Positions 26,710 to 34,932 of a DNA stretch of 64,000 bases are shown here, one piece after another. How positions within the stretch are numbered: position 1 is the first letter of the stretch; the number at the start of each line of letters is the position of its first letter. The stretch covers positions 434,001-498,000 of the forward strand of contig NZ_JAAVUV010000002.1 of NCBI RefSeq assembly GCF_018449635.1, written 5' to 3'. This DNA comes from Caballeronia sp. dw_276 (GTDB taxonomy: Bacteria; Pseudomonadota; Gammaproteobacteria; Burkholderiales; Burkholderiaceae). The notes beneath the pieces are model-generated. The model made no database searches. It was not told where the DNA came from and worked only from the letters and a program-made list of their open reading frames with translations. A program made the position numbers and the translations under genes.

Positions 26710-27732
26710 GTGAAAGCCATACCCAAGAAGCTGCATATCATCTGGATCGGTAACGACATTCCGCAGCGCAATCGTGACTGCATCGCAAGTTTTCCCGCTA
26801 AAAATCCTGACTGGGAAGTCAATCTCTGGATCGACGCAAAACAGCTGCTGACCGGCGTACGGCGGCGCGCCGCCACCGATCACTACACGGCACAAAACAA
26901 TGGCGCGGGCGTCAGCAAGGATCAGTGGAAAACGGTTGCCGAGCGCGTAGGAAAAGACGGCGACGATCGCGCCACGATGAAGTATCTCGAGGAATTCCTG
27001 AACTATCGCGGCGAGGCGCTGCAGGGCATGCGCGTGCAGAAGATCAATTCGATCATGGCCTTCTGCAACAGCAACCGCATCAAGCTGCGCGAGGTGGAGC
27101 GCGACCTCAACATGGGAAAGACCGCGCCGATCTATCGCAAGGAACTGGTTGAACGCGGCGGCAATTTCGGCGCGGCAAGCGACATCCTTAGGATCGAAAT
27201 CCTTCTGCAGTACGGCGGCGTTTATGTCGATACCGACGTCTCATGCGCAAACCCGCTTGGATCGATCATTTGCCACGAATCGTATCCGCGGTTTTCCGCC
27301 GTCAATTACGCGTGGAAAGACGGCGTCAGCCAAAGCGACTGGGAATCGGCCGCCTGGTGGGAAAGCAAAGTGGGAAGCCAGACGCCGGCCATCAGCAATT
27401 CGGTCATCGCTTCTCACCCGAAGTGCAAGGGCATGAAGACGTACAAGGCGATGATCCAGAGCAATTTCAAGTCGCTGAAAAGCGATACCGCGCGGCGCGA
27501 CCTCTATTTCAGCGATGTCCGCAAAAGCACGATCCAGATGACCGGCCCGACGGCGGCATCGCAGGGATCGGGATTTGCCAAGGCCAAGGAAAAGCTGGAA
27601 CAAGGGGGAGCCGGGATCACGACCCAGGCCGAGCTGACGGCCAAACAGGAAAGCGACAAGCGGTTCATGCGGGAGAACTGGTATTTCCCGATGTACACGG
27701 TCGTCGACCGGTATTTCCACGACTGGTTGTAG
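26710..27732 (+). CDS. Clostridial-toxin-type glycosyltransferase (TcdA/TcdB catalytic-domain family)
   Basis: About 340 residues from the GTG at 26710 (AGGA seven bases upstream); a second GTG at 26674 gives 12 more. It opens KAIPKKLHIIWIGNDIPQRN, the GT-A start of the TcdA/TcdB-like group, and has AASDILRIEILLQYGGVYVD followed by TDV, the DxD metal and UDP-sugar site. Between them are large helical insertions. No signal peptide, translocation or receptor-binding domain is present, so any toxin role would need a secretion system (for example type III or VI) or it acts inside the cell. The downstream YbaK-like and CmcJ-like genes lie on the same strand but look unrelated. Confidence 0.85.
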   Translation: MKAIPKKLHIIWIGNDIPQRNRDCIASFPAKNPDWEVNLWIDAKQLLTGVRRRAATDHYTAQNNGAGVSKDQWKTVAERVGKDGDDRATMKYLEEFLNYRGEALQGMRVQKINSIMAFCNSNRIKLREVERDLNMGKTAPIYRKELVERGGNFGAASDILRIEILLQYGGVYVDTDVSCANPLGSIICHESYPRFSAVNYAWKDGVSQSDWESAAWWESKVGSQTPAISNSVIASHPKCKGMKTYKAMIQSNFKSLKSDTARRDLYFSDVRKSTIQMTGPTAASQGSGFAKAKEKLEQGGAGITTQAELTAKQESDKRFMRENWYFPMYTVVDRYFHDWL

Positions 27733-27850
27733 ACATGCACAGCGCTGGACGTCGTACATGATTTCCGGCCGGCCACCGAGCACGGCTTCGCGGTTTGCGC
27801 TACCCTGACGGCCGGATAAATCCCTTCCGTCACGCGACTTCTGCAAGCAA

Positions 27851-28384
27851 ATGAACCTGTACGAAATCAACGCTTCAACCGATGTCATCCCCAGCGACCA
27901 GCTGAACGCGCACCTTCCGGCGCACGTGGCGGCCGCCATCGAAGGCCGAGACGTGGTCGTGTTCGCCGTGGCCGACGACGCCTCGGACACGGCCGACTGC
28001 AGCGCACGCTATGGCATCCCGCTCGAGGATTGCGCGAACACCATCGTGCTTCGATACAAAAAAGACGGCGACGAACATTTCGCGGCGGTCGTGACCCTCG
28101 GGTCTCATCGGCTGGATGTGAACGGCGCCGTGCGGCAAACGCTCGGTGCGAAGAAGGTCTCGTTCGCGCCGCGCGAGGCGGCCGTGGAGCACAGCGCGAT
28201 GGAATTCGGCGGGATCACCGCGTTCGGCCTGCCTGCCGACTGGCGCGTGCTGATCGAGTCCGCGGTCATGGCGCGCGCGCAAATCGTGATGGGCGCCGGC
28301 ATCCGCACGGCAAAGCTGGTTCTGCCGCCCGCGGTCCTCGCGGCGCTGCCGGGGGCGGAAGTTGCGTCCATGACCGTCGCCTGA
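27851..28384 (+). CDS. YbaK/EbsC-family aminoacyl-tRNA deacylase-like protein
   Basis: 177 residues. The pattern CSARYGIPLEDCANTIVLRY, then FAAVVTLGSHRLDVNGAVRQ and KKVSFAPREAAVEHSAMEFGGITAFGLP, is the YbaK/ProX editing fold with its conserved loop and Gly-Gly-x-x-x-Phe-Gly region. Family members strip wrongly loaded amino acids (often Cys, Ala or Pro) from tRNA. The conserved Lys in the family core seems to be KKVSF. It is probably a trans-editing factor in the cytoplasm. The gene follows the glycosyltransferase by 118 bp and may be transcribed alone. Confidence 0.85.
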   Translation: MNLYEINASTDVIPSDQLNAHLPAHVAAAIEGRDVVVFAVADDASDTADCSARYGIPLEDCANTIVLRYKKDGDEHFAAVVTLGSHRLDVNGAVRQTLGAKKVSFAPREAAVEHSAMEFGGITAFGLPADWRVLIESAVMARAQIVMGAGIRTAKLVLPPAVLAALPGAEVASMTVA

Positions 28385-28481
28385 AGCACGCGCGTGCATA
28401 ACCTTATAGCGTTTCCTTCGTTCAGGTTCGGCGCACGCAGGTATAGCTTTGAAAGTCCTGACCATGGTCACGAGGAACGAC

Positions 28482-29336
28482 ATGAGCACGACATTCGAAG
28501 AACGCCCGCAGGCGCAGGCACTACGCGCCGTCAAAGCCGAGTTGAATTATCTGAAGGCCGGTGAAGGTCGCCCGGTCAACTACACGTTCGAGCCGCCACC
28601 CGGCGTGCCCTGGACCACGGGAGAACTGGAAGCTCGGCAAGTGCCTATCCATGACGCGCGCTCGCTCGCCGAAGCAGGTGAATTGTCCCTGGATAGAAGC
28701 GGTTTCCAGCACGTCCGTCACGCAAGCGCTCTGACCGATTTCAGCGATGAAAGCGCCATCCGCTCGACCTATTATCCCGAAGCGGAAAAGTTGCTGATCA
28801 AGGCGACGGGCGCTGAAAAGATCGTCATCTTCGATCACACCATCCGCGACAGCGAAAGTGGCTCGCGCAGCACCGCATACCTTCGCGAACCTGTGCGGCG
28901 CGTACATAACGATCAGACGTTTGTATCGGGTCCACGGCGCGTGCGCGACCATCTCCCCGCCGATGAAGCCGCGCGCCGCCTGCAACAGCGGTTCGCGATC
29001 ATCAACCTGTGGCGCCCGCTCAGTGTCGTGGAGCAATTGCCGCTCGCCTTATGCGACGCCCGTTCGATTGCCGCCGCCGACGTGGTGGCGGGCGACCTGG
29101 TGTATCCGGACAAGGTCGGCGAGACCTTCTCGTTCACGTATAACCCCGCGCATCGCTGGTACTACTTCCCCAAGCTTCGTCCCGACGAGGCCTTGCTGCT
29201 GAAGATCTACGACTCGCGCGAGGACGGCACCGCGCGCCTGACCGCGCACACCGCGTTCGAAGATCCGACGACATCAGAAAACGCAGCGCCACGCAGGAGT
29301 ATCGAATTGCGGGCGCTGGTTTTCTGGAAGGACTGA
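28482..29336 (+). CDS. CmcJ/NvfI-family 2-oxoglutarate/Fe(II) oxygenase-like protein
   Basis: About 284 residues from the ATG at 28482 (CGAGGA five bases upstream); an earlier in-frame start at 28449 lacks this. The family also includes gibberellin GA4 desaturase and cephamycin CmcJ. Signatures are IVIFDHTIRDS, RRVHNDQTF (His-x-Asp of the iron site), NLWRPLSVVEQLPLALCDAR and the C-terminal NPAHRWYYFPKLRPDEALLLKIYDS. The late TARLTAHTAFEDP contributes the Arg and His. Such enzymes hydroxylate or desaturate small molecules. No biosynthetic cluster surrounds it, so the substrate is open. Confidence 0.85.
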   Translation: MSTTFEERPQAQALRAVKAELNYLKAGEGRPVNYTFEPPPGVPWTTGELEARQVPIHDARSLAEAGELSLDRSGFQHVRHASALTDFSDESAIRSTYYPEAEKLLIKATGAEKIVIFDHTIRDSESGSRSTAYLREPVRRVHNDQTFVSGPRRVRDHLPADEAARRLQQRFAIINLWRPLSVVEQLPLALCDARSIAAADVVAGDLVYPDKVGETFSFTYNPAHRWYYFPKLRPDEALLLKIYDSREDGTARLTAHTAFEDPTTSENAAPRRSIELRALVFWKD

Positions 29337-29337
29337 G

Positions 29338-29373
29338 CGAACGCTGGCCTGACGATGCTCAGGCCAGTGTTCG
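29338..29373. terminator. Bidirectional hairpin between convergent genes
   Basis: CGAACGCTGGCCTGA (29338-29352) and TCAGGCCAGTGTTCG (29359-29373) form a 15-bp stem with one G-U pair and a 6-nt loop. It directly follows the CmcJ-type gene and overlaps the last codons of the opposing substrate-binding gene. No T-tract is visible. Confidence 0.55.
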
Positions 29374-30333
29374 CGGCGCTGCCGCCGTTACATCGATTTG
29401 CGCCGGCAGCAGCTTGAGCTTGTAGAACGCATCCGCAATGCGCTGCTGGTTCGCCAGCGCATCGCGCGAAATGGGCTCGGTGCCGTATTTGAGCCGCGTG
29501 AGCGCGGTGGTGACGATCGGCTGCGGTATCCCCCACAGCCGCGAAAATTCGGCGGCCGCCTGCTCGCGATTCGCCGAGATCCAATGGTCGATGCCACCAA
29601 TCTCTTCGAGCACGGCGCGCAGCACATCGTCGTTCTTCTGCACGTAGGTACGCGACGTGAAATAGAACGCGCGATTCTGCACCACGCCGCTGCCGTCGGC
29701 GATGATCCGCGCATTGCCCGTCGACTGGACGACTGCAAGGAACGGGTCCCAGATCACCCATGCATCGACTGCTTTTTGCTCGAATGCCGCGCGGGCATCG
29801 GCGGGGGACAGGAAGACCGGCGTGACATCGGCGTAATCGATGTTCGCGCTTTCCAGCAAGCGCAGCAGCAGGAAATGCGTGTTCGAACCCTTGGTGAACG
29901 CAATGCGCTTGCCCTTCAATTGTGCGAGCGATTTCACCGGCGAGTCTTGCGGCACCACGAGCGCCTCGCTCGCGGGCCGCTGCGCTGTCTGACCGTAATA
30001 GACAAACGGCGCCCCTGCAGCCTGGGCAAAAACGGGCGGCGCTTCGCCTACATCGCCGAAATCGATGGACCCCACGTTCAGCGCTTCGAGCTGCGGCGGC
30101 CCGGATGGAAACTCAGTCCATTCGACGCGCACGCCCAGCGGCGTCAGCCGATGTTCCAGAGTTCCACGGCCCTTGAGAATGCTCAGCAAACCCTTCTGAT
30201 AACCGATGCGCAACGACCTGGTGGTCTGGGCGGCATTGGCTTGTGCATGGGCAAGTGGCAACGCGCCAGAGGCCGCCAGCGCAAGGCCACTTGCCACAAA
30301 ACGACGGCGGCTTGAAGAATGAAAACGATTCAT
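29359..30333 (-). CDS. Sulfonate/nitrate-type ABC substrate-binding protein
   Basis: About 324 residues from the ATG at 30333. The signal peptide (SRRRFVASGLALAASGALPLAHA) suits export and may be Tat-type because of the twin Arg. The body is SsuA/TauA-like: SLRIGYQKGLLSILKGRGTLEHRL, VEWTEFPSGPPQLEALNVGSIDFGDVGEAPPVFAQAAG, then KGKRIAFTKGSNTHFLLLRLL. It lacks a permease and ATPase next to it, so it may deliver to the SsuBC-type transporter at 33.4-34.9 kb or elsewhere. Likely ligand: an alkanesulfonate (inference). Confidence 0.88.
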   Translation of the reverse strand: MNRFHSSSRRRFVASGLALAASGALPLAHAQANAAQTTRSLRIGYQKGLLSILKGRGTLEHRLTPLGVRVEWTEFPSGPPQLEALNVGSIDFGDVGEAPPVFAQAAGAPFVYYGQTAQRPASEALVVPQDSPVKSLAQLKGKRIAFTKGSNTHFLLLRLLESANIDYADVTPVFLSPADARAAFEQKAVDAWVIWDPFLAVVQSTGNARIIADGSGVVQNRAFYFTSRTYVQKNDDVLRAVLEEIGGIDHWISANREQAAAEFSRLWGIPQPIVTTALTRLKYGTEPISRDALANQQRIADAFYKLKLLPAQIDVTAAAPRTLA

Positions 30334-30553
30334 GGATCTATGGAGATTGATGCCGGTTGACGCGGGCGGTCGCCGGCGCATCGTCAGGATACGGTCGGCG
30401 GATCAACAGGCAAACCAACTAGAAGCGCAATGCTTATTCGTCCGTGCCGGACCAACATATCGATATCGAATTTGCTTCGTTCTCAAGCGCCGATCAAACG
30501 TTTAAGTTGGCAGACGTTCAGCTTCCCTTTCCTACCTTTCCTGATCCTGGCCC

Positions 30554-31375
30554 ATGTCTCAATGGAAATCCCTTGCTGCCGCCATTGCGCTCGGCCTGAC
30601 GTTTGCGTCGCTGGCGAGCCATGCCGGGCAGACGAACGAACTGCGCATCGGCTTCGTTCCCGGACCCTATGCCGATGAATTCAAACTGGGCGTGGAACCG
30701 GTTTTGCGCCAGAAAGGCTACTCGATCAAGTACGTCGAATTCAGTACCGGACTTGAGGCGAATCAGGCTGTGTATCGCGGGGAGATAGCCGCCGACGTCA
30801 TGCAGCACGAGGTCTACCTGAAGTCCTACAACGACCGCAACGGCACTGATCTGGTTGCCGTAGTGCAAGTCCCGACTCCGCCGATGGGCCTCTATTCCAA
30901 GAAGCATCACGCGCTCACCGAAGTCAAGGCGGGCACGACCGTCGCGGTCCCGAACGACCCCGTCAATCTGGAACGCGCGCTGAAAATCCTCCAGCGCATT
31001 GGCTGGATCAGGATCAAGCCGAATGCAAATCCCGTGGATGTGACCGAACGCGATGTGATCGCCAACCCGGCAGGAATCAAGATCGTGCCGCTGGAATCTG
31101 CGCAAGCGCCGCGCGCGCTTGACGACGTGGACTTCGCCGCGATCCAGGGGAATTTCGCGATCTTCAGCGGCTACAAGCTGACCGATGCCCTCGCGCTCGA
31201 ACAGATGACGCCGCCCTATATCAATCAGGTCGTGGTCAAGGCCGCGAACAAGACCGCGCCCGTGACGCAGGCGATCGTCAGCGCGTACCAGTCGCCATCG
31301 TTTCAGCAGGCGATCCTGAGCAACCACTTCTACGATGGCTTCCGCCTCCCTGAATACTTCGCGCGCAAGCAATAA
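30554..31375 (+). CDS. MetQ/NlpA-family substrate-binding protein
   Basis: 273 residues with a signal peptide (LAAAIALGLTFASLASHAG; no lipobox Cys, so periplasmic rather than anchored). The fold follows MetQ/NlpA: LRIGFVPGPYADEFKLGVEP, then VEFSTGLEANQAVYRGEIAADVMQHEVYL and TTVAVPNDPVNLERALKILQRIGWI. Known ligands are methionine and its derivatives. No MetN or MetI gene is beside it, so it is a third orphan importer component of this region. It converges on the LysR gene 12 bp away. Confidence 0.88.
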   Translation: MSQWKSLAAAIALGLTFASLASHAGQTNELRIGFVPGPYADEFKLGVEPVLRQKGYSIKYVEFSTGLEANQAVYRGEIAADVMQHEVYLKSYNDRNGTDLVAVVQVPTPPMGLYSKKHHALTEVKAGTTVAVPNDPVNLERALKILQRIGWIRIKPNANPVDVTERDVIANPAGIKIVPLESAQAPRALDDVDFAAIQGNFAIFSGYKLTDALALEQMTPPYINQVVVKAANKTAPVTQAIVSAYQSPSFQQAILSNHFYDGFRLPEYFARKQ

Positions 31376-31387
31376 GCAAAGGCCTGC

Positions 31388-32287
31388 TCAAGAAACGTTT
31401 CCCGCGCGCTGCGAGAGGTGTTCGAGCAGCGCCTCGATAAACACCCGGCTTTTCGCGGCAAGACTGCGCCGGCTGGTGTACATCACATGCACATCGACCG
31501 TGTCCGATACGAGCCTGGGCAGCAACCGGACAAGCTCGCCACGCGCGACGGCCGGCGCCGCGAGAAAATCGGGAAGGCGGCCCACGCCGCCTCCGTCCAC
31601 CAGCACGGACTGCATGACGGTCGGCTCCGGGATCACCGTTGCGGGCAAGACTTCGAGGTCCTGTTCCTCGCCGCTTTCCGTCCGATAACCCCAGCGGGAA
31701 ATGCGGTTTTCGCGGCTCAATAACGTGTGGCCGGCAAGGTCCTTGACCGAGCGTGGCATGCCACGCTTCTCAAGGTAGGCCGGGCTTGCGCAAGTCCACA
31801 ACGCGATGGTCGTGAGCCGCCGTGCCACGAGATCCGAATCGGGCAATGCGCCAATGCGAATCGCCAGATCGACCTCCTCCGCGGCGACATCGATCACCTT
31901 GTTGTCGACCTCGAGCACCAGCTGGACCTCGGGATAGCGCTGCATGAAATCTGCCAGCATGGGCCCGAGCAGCCCGACTGCAAACGTGTAGGGCGCGTTG
32001 ACCTTCAATCGCCCGCGGGGCGCCTCGGCGAATCCGTCCACCGCCGACTGCGCTTCCTCCGCGGCGGCCAGCAACAATTTCGCGTGCGGGTACAAGGTCG
32101 TTCCGGCATCGGTCAGGCGTATGTGACGCGTGCCGCGGTCGATCAGAAGCGCGCCGACTTCGCCTTCGAGCCGTGCAAGCGCTCGGCTGATAGATGACTT
32201 CGGCTGTTCCAGCATTCTGGCGGTCGCCGAGATGCTTTTCAGCTCGGCAATGCGCAGGAAGACGCGCAGATCGGCAAGTTCCATCAT
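31388..32287 (-). CDS. LysR-family transcriptional regulator
   Basis: 299 residues of standard layout: winged helix at about 3-60 (LRVFLRIAELKSISATARML then EQPKSSISRALARLEGEVG), then the effector lobes. The start faces the NmrA-like gene across 108 bp, which is the likely target. The C-terminal segment VHVMYTSRRSLAAKSRVFIEAL is the typical CrgA-like ending. Confidence 0.92.
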   Translation of the reverse strand: MMELADLRVFLRIAELKSISATARMLEQPKSSISRALARLEGEVGALLIDRGTRHIRLTDAGTTLYPHAKLLLAAAEEAQSAVDGFAEAPRGRLKVNAPYTFAVGLLGPMLADFMQRYPEVQLVLEVDNKVIDVAAEEVDLAIRIGALPDSDLVARRLTTIALWTCASPAYLEKRGMPRSVKDLAGHTLLSRENRISRWGYRTESGEEQDLEVLPATVIPEPTVMQSVLVDGGGVGRLPDFLAAPAVARGELVRLLPRLVSDTVDVHVMYTSRRSLAAKSRVFIEALLEHLSQRAGNVS

Positions 32288-32395
32288 GATTTTTTTGTTC
32301 CAATTTGGGAACGAGACGTTCCGATCATGCCGCTATGGAAGCGTTTGTGCAACGCGTATTGTGAAGGCTCTTCCACGAAAAAAAGGCGCAACATC

Positions 32396-33319
32396 ATGAG
32401 CAAGATCATCGCCGTAGCCGGTGCAACCGGGAATATTGGTACGCGCGTGGTGCGCGCGCTTGGCCAGCAGGGAGCGACCGTGCGCGCGCTCGTCCGGGCG
32501 TCGACGAAAGCCGAAGCACGCACGGAACTCGAACGCCTTGGCGCAGAGGTGGTATCAGTCGATATGAACAACGCCGCCGCGCTTTCCGCCGCGCTGGAAG
32601 GTTCGGAGAGCGTGGTATCGACACTTTCGGGATTGCGCGACGTCATAGTCGATACACAATCGAAACTTCTCGACGCGGCCGTCGCTGCCGGCGTTCCGCG
32701 CTTTATCGCGTCTGACTTCGCCTGCGACTTCACGCGGCTCGACGACGGAGAAAACCGCAACTTCGATCTGCGGCGCGAATTCAACCAGCGGCTCGACAAG
32801 GCGCCAATAGCGGGCACGTCGATCTTCAATGGCGGTTTTGCCGACATGCTGCTGTCGGGACAAGGACCTTTCTTCGACATCTCCAACCGGAGGGTCCAGT
32901 ACTGGGAATCGCCGGATCAGGCCATGGACTTCACGACCATGAACGATGTCGCCCATTACACTGCGCTGGCCGCGCTGGACCCGTCGGCGCCACGCGCGCT
33001 GAGGATCGCAGGAGACGTGGTCAGCGCACGCGATATGGCAGCGCTGGCCACGGAGATATCGGGCGTGGAATTCAGCTTGTTCAGGTTGGGGACGGCGGAC
33101 GAACTGGCCCGGAAAATTCGCGACGCGCGCGCGGCTGACCCTGAAAGCGAGAATCAGGTTTTCCCCGTCTTCCAGCAGATGCAGTACATGCACAACATGT
33201 TCAGCGGGCGCGCGAAGATGCTTCATCTGGACAACGCGCGTTATCCGTCGATGCAATGGACAACGCTACGCGACCTGCTGGCCAGCAACGCGGCGTTGAA
33301 AGGACTGTCTGCGCGCTAG
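32396..33319 (+). CDS. NmrA-like NAD(P)-binding protein
   Basis: 307 residues from the ATG at 32396; the longer frame upstream has no ribosome-binding site. It begins MSKIIAVAGATGNIGTRVVRA, an atypical SDR Rossmann motif, with no catalytic Tyr-x-x-x-Lys but the ADML and VAHYTALAALD segments of the NmrA/isoflavone-reductase-like group. Such proteins are reductases or redox sensors that bind NAD(P). It is divergent from the LysR gene and probably controlled by it. Substrate unknown. Confidence 0.85.
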   Translation: MSKIIAVAGATGNIGTRVVRALGQQGATVRALVRASTKAEARTELERLGAEVVSVDMNNAAALSAALEGSESVVSTLSGLRDVIVDTQSKLLDAAVAAGVPRFIASDFACDFTRLDDGENRNFDLRREFNQRLDKAPIAGTSIFNGGFADMLLSGQGPFFDISNRRVQYWESPDQAMDFTTMNDVAHYTALAALDPSAPRALRIAGDVVSARDMAALATEISGVEFSLFRLGTADELARKIRDARAADPESENQVFPVFQQMQYMHNMFSGRAKMLHLDNARYPSMQWTTLRDLLASNAALKGLSAR

Positions 33320-33370
33320 GAATTGCCAAGCCGGTGACGTGTTTGCGGCTTGGCGCATGTTGGCCGAGCC

Positions 33371-34177
33371 CTAGCCACCACTCACATCGGCAACTGTGCG
33401 CGTTACCTGCTGTTCCCAGAACACCACGCGCCGCTGCACCACGCGCACGATCTGCGCGCCGCATACGCCGATCACGGCAAGCAGCACCACGCCGGCAAAC
33501 ATTGTCGCCACGCTCATGTTCACCGACGCCGAGCTGATCAGATATCCAAGCCCGCGCTGCGACGAAAGAAACTCGCCGACAACCGCGCCAATCAACGCAA
33601 GCGAGATCCCGATCTGCAGACCGCTGAATATCTCGGAAGCCGCCGACGGCAACTTCACGTGCAGAAACAGGTACGCGCGCGAAGCAGAAAATGCGCGGCA
33701 GGCATCGAGGAGATCCGGATCGGCGCGCCGTAACCCGTTGACCGTATTGATGAACAACGGGAAAAAACACACCAGCACCACAAGCACGATCTTCGATGCA
33801 CTGCCGTATCCGCACCAGACCAGGATGATCGGGCCGAGCGCGACCTTGGGCATTGCCTGCAGGCCGGCCAGCAGCGGAAACACGAAACGCTCGAACAAAC
33901 GCGACTCGGCGAGCATCGCGCCGAGCAGCACCGCCAGCACTGAACCGATCGCGTAACCCGCCAGCGTTTCGAACAAGGTCGCGCCGATGTGCGGCCACAA
34001 GGTGCCATCGGCGAAACCGCCGGCGAGGGCATTGAAGACCTGCTTCGGCGCGGGCAAAACGTAGTCGGGTATTGCAAACAGCCTGACCGCGGCCTGCCAC
34101 ACGGCGATCACCACGATCAGGCTCACCAGCGGATAAACAAACGCGGGCACCGTGAAGTTCGTGCGTTGCGTGGTCAT
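33371..34177 (-). CDS. ABC transporter permease (SsuC/TauC type)
   Basis: 268 residues, about six membrane helices, with the EAA loop for the ATPase visible in LPSAASEIFSGLQIGISLALIGA. The start overlaps the stop of the ATPase gene (ATGA), so the two are translationally coupled. It belongs to the sulfonate/nitrate/taurine permease family. It is the last gene of a four-gene operon. An additional hydrophobic C-terminus (VLLAVIGVCGAQIVRVVQRRVVF) completes the usual fold. Confidence 0.92.
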   Translation of the reverse strand: MTTQRTNFTVPAFVYPLVSLIVVIAVWQAAVRLFAIPDYVLPAPKQVFNALAGGFADGTLWPHIGATLFETLAGYAIGSVLAVLLGAMLAESRLFERFVFPLLAGLQAMPKVALGPIILVWCGYGSASKIVLVVLVCFFPLFINTVNGLRRADPDLLDACRAFSASRAYLFLHVKLPSAASEIFSGLQIGISLALIGAVVGEFLSSQRGLGYLISSASVNMSVATMFAGVVLLAVIGVCGAQIVRVVQRRVVFWEQQVTRTVADVSGG

Positions 34178-34932
34178 TGAAAATGCCCTCTCAGGTAACG
34201 GCAGGCATCGACGAATGCGGTGGTCGCCATGGTGTCGGCGGTGCGCGGCCGATCGAGCGGAACCGCGAAGTCATCGATAATGCGACCCGGCCGCGCCGAC
34301 ATCACCACCACGCGGTCGGCCAGGAAAACGGCCTCAGGAATGCTGTGCGTGATGAACAGCACCGACTTGCGTTGCGCGAGCCAGATGCGCTGCAATTCGA
34401 GCGTGAGCGATTCGCGGGTCATGGCATCGAGCGCGGCGAACGGCTCGTCCATCAACAGGAGTTCCGGGTCGTGCAGCAACATGCGAGCAAGTCCAACGCG
34501 CTGCTGCATTCCACCAGATAACTCCGACGGATAGTTATCCGCGAACGCGGCGAGCCCGACGAGTTCCAGCAGCTCCCGCGCGCGCGTCAACGCAGGCGCC
34601 TTGGGCAAGCGCAGCGTCTGAGCAGGCAGCATCACGTTGTGGAGCACGGTTTTCCACGGCAGCAGGTTCGGCTTCTGGAACGCGACGCCCACATCCCTGC
34701 CCGGCTTATCAAGCTGTTTCCCCCCGATACTCGCGCGCCCTTGCGTCGGCGAAATCAAACCGGCGGCCACTTTCAGCAACGTGGACTTTCCGCAACCGGA
34801 TGGTCCGAGCAGCGCGACGAACTCGCCCTCTTCAATGCGCAGGTCGATGTCGCGCAATGCGTCGATTACACCGCTGCGCGTCTGGTATCGAACCGAGATC
34901 TGTTCCGCGATGAACGCGGCGGTCGCGCTCAT
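34174..34932 (-). CDS. ABC transporter ATP-binding protein (SsuB/TauB type)
   Basis: About 252 residues from the ATG at 34932, which overlaps the stop of the BAAT-like gene; a longer frame extends to 34977. Walker A is GPSGCGKST, the signature is LSGGMQQR, Walker B is LLLMDEPFAALD and the switch His is in FITHSIPEA. The start MSATAAFIAEQISVRY fits SsuB-like ATPases. It energises the SsuC-type permease of the same operon. ATGA overlaps on both sides indicate tight co-translation. Confidence 0.93.
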   Translation of the reverse strand: MSATAAFIAEQISVRYQTRSGVIDALRDIDLRIEEGEFVALLGPSGCGKSTLLKVAAGLISPTQGRASIGGKQLDKPGRDVGVAFQKPNLLPWKTVLHNVMLPAQTLRLPKAPALTRARELLELVGLAAFADNYPSELSGGMQQRVGLARMLLHDPELLLMDEPFAALDAMTRESLTLELQRIWLAQRKSVLFITHSIPEAVFLADRVVVMSARPGRIIDDFAVPLDRPRTADTMATTAFVDACRYLRGHFQ

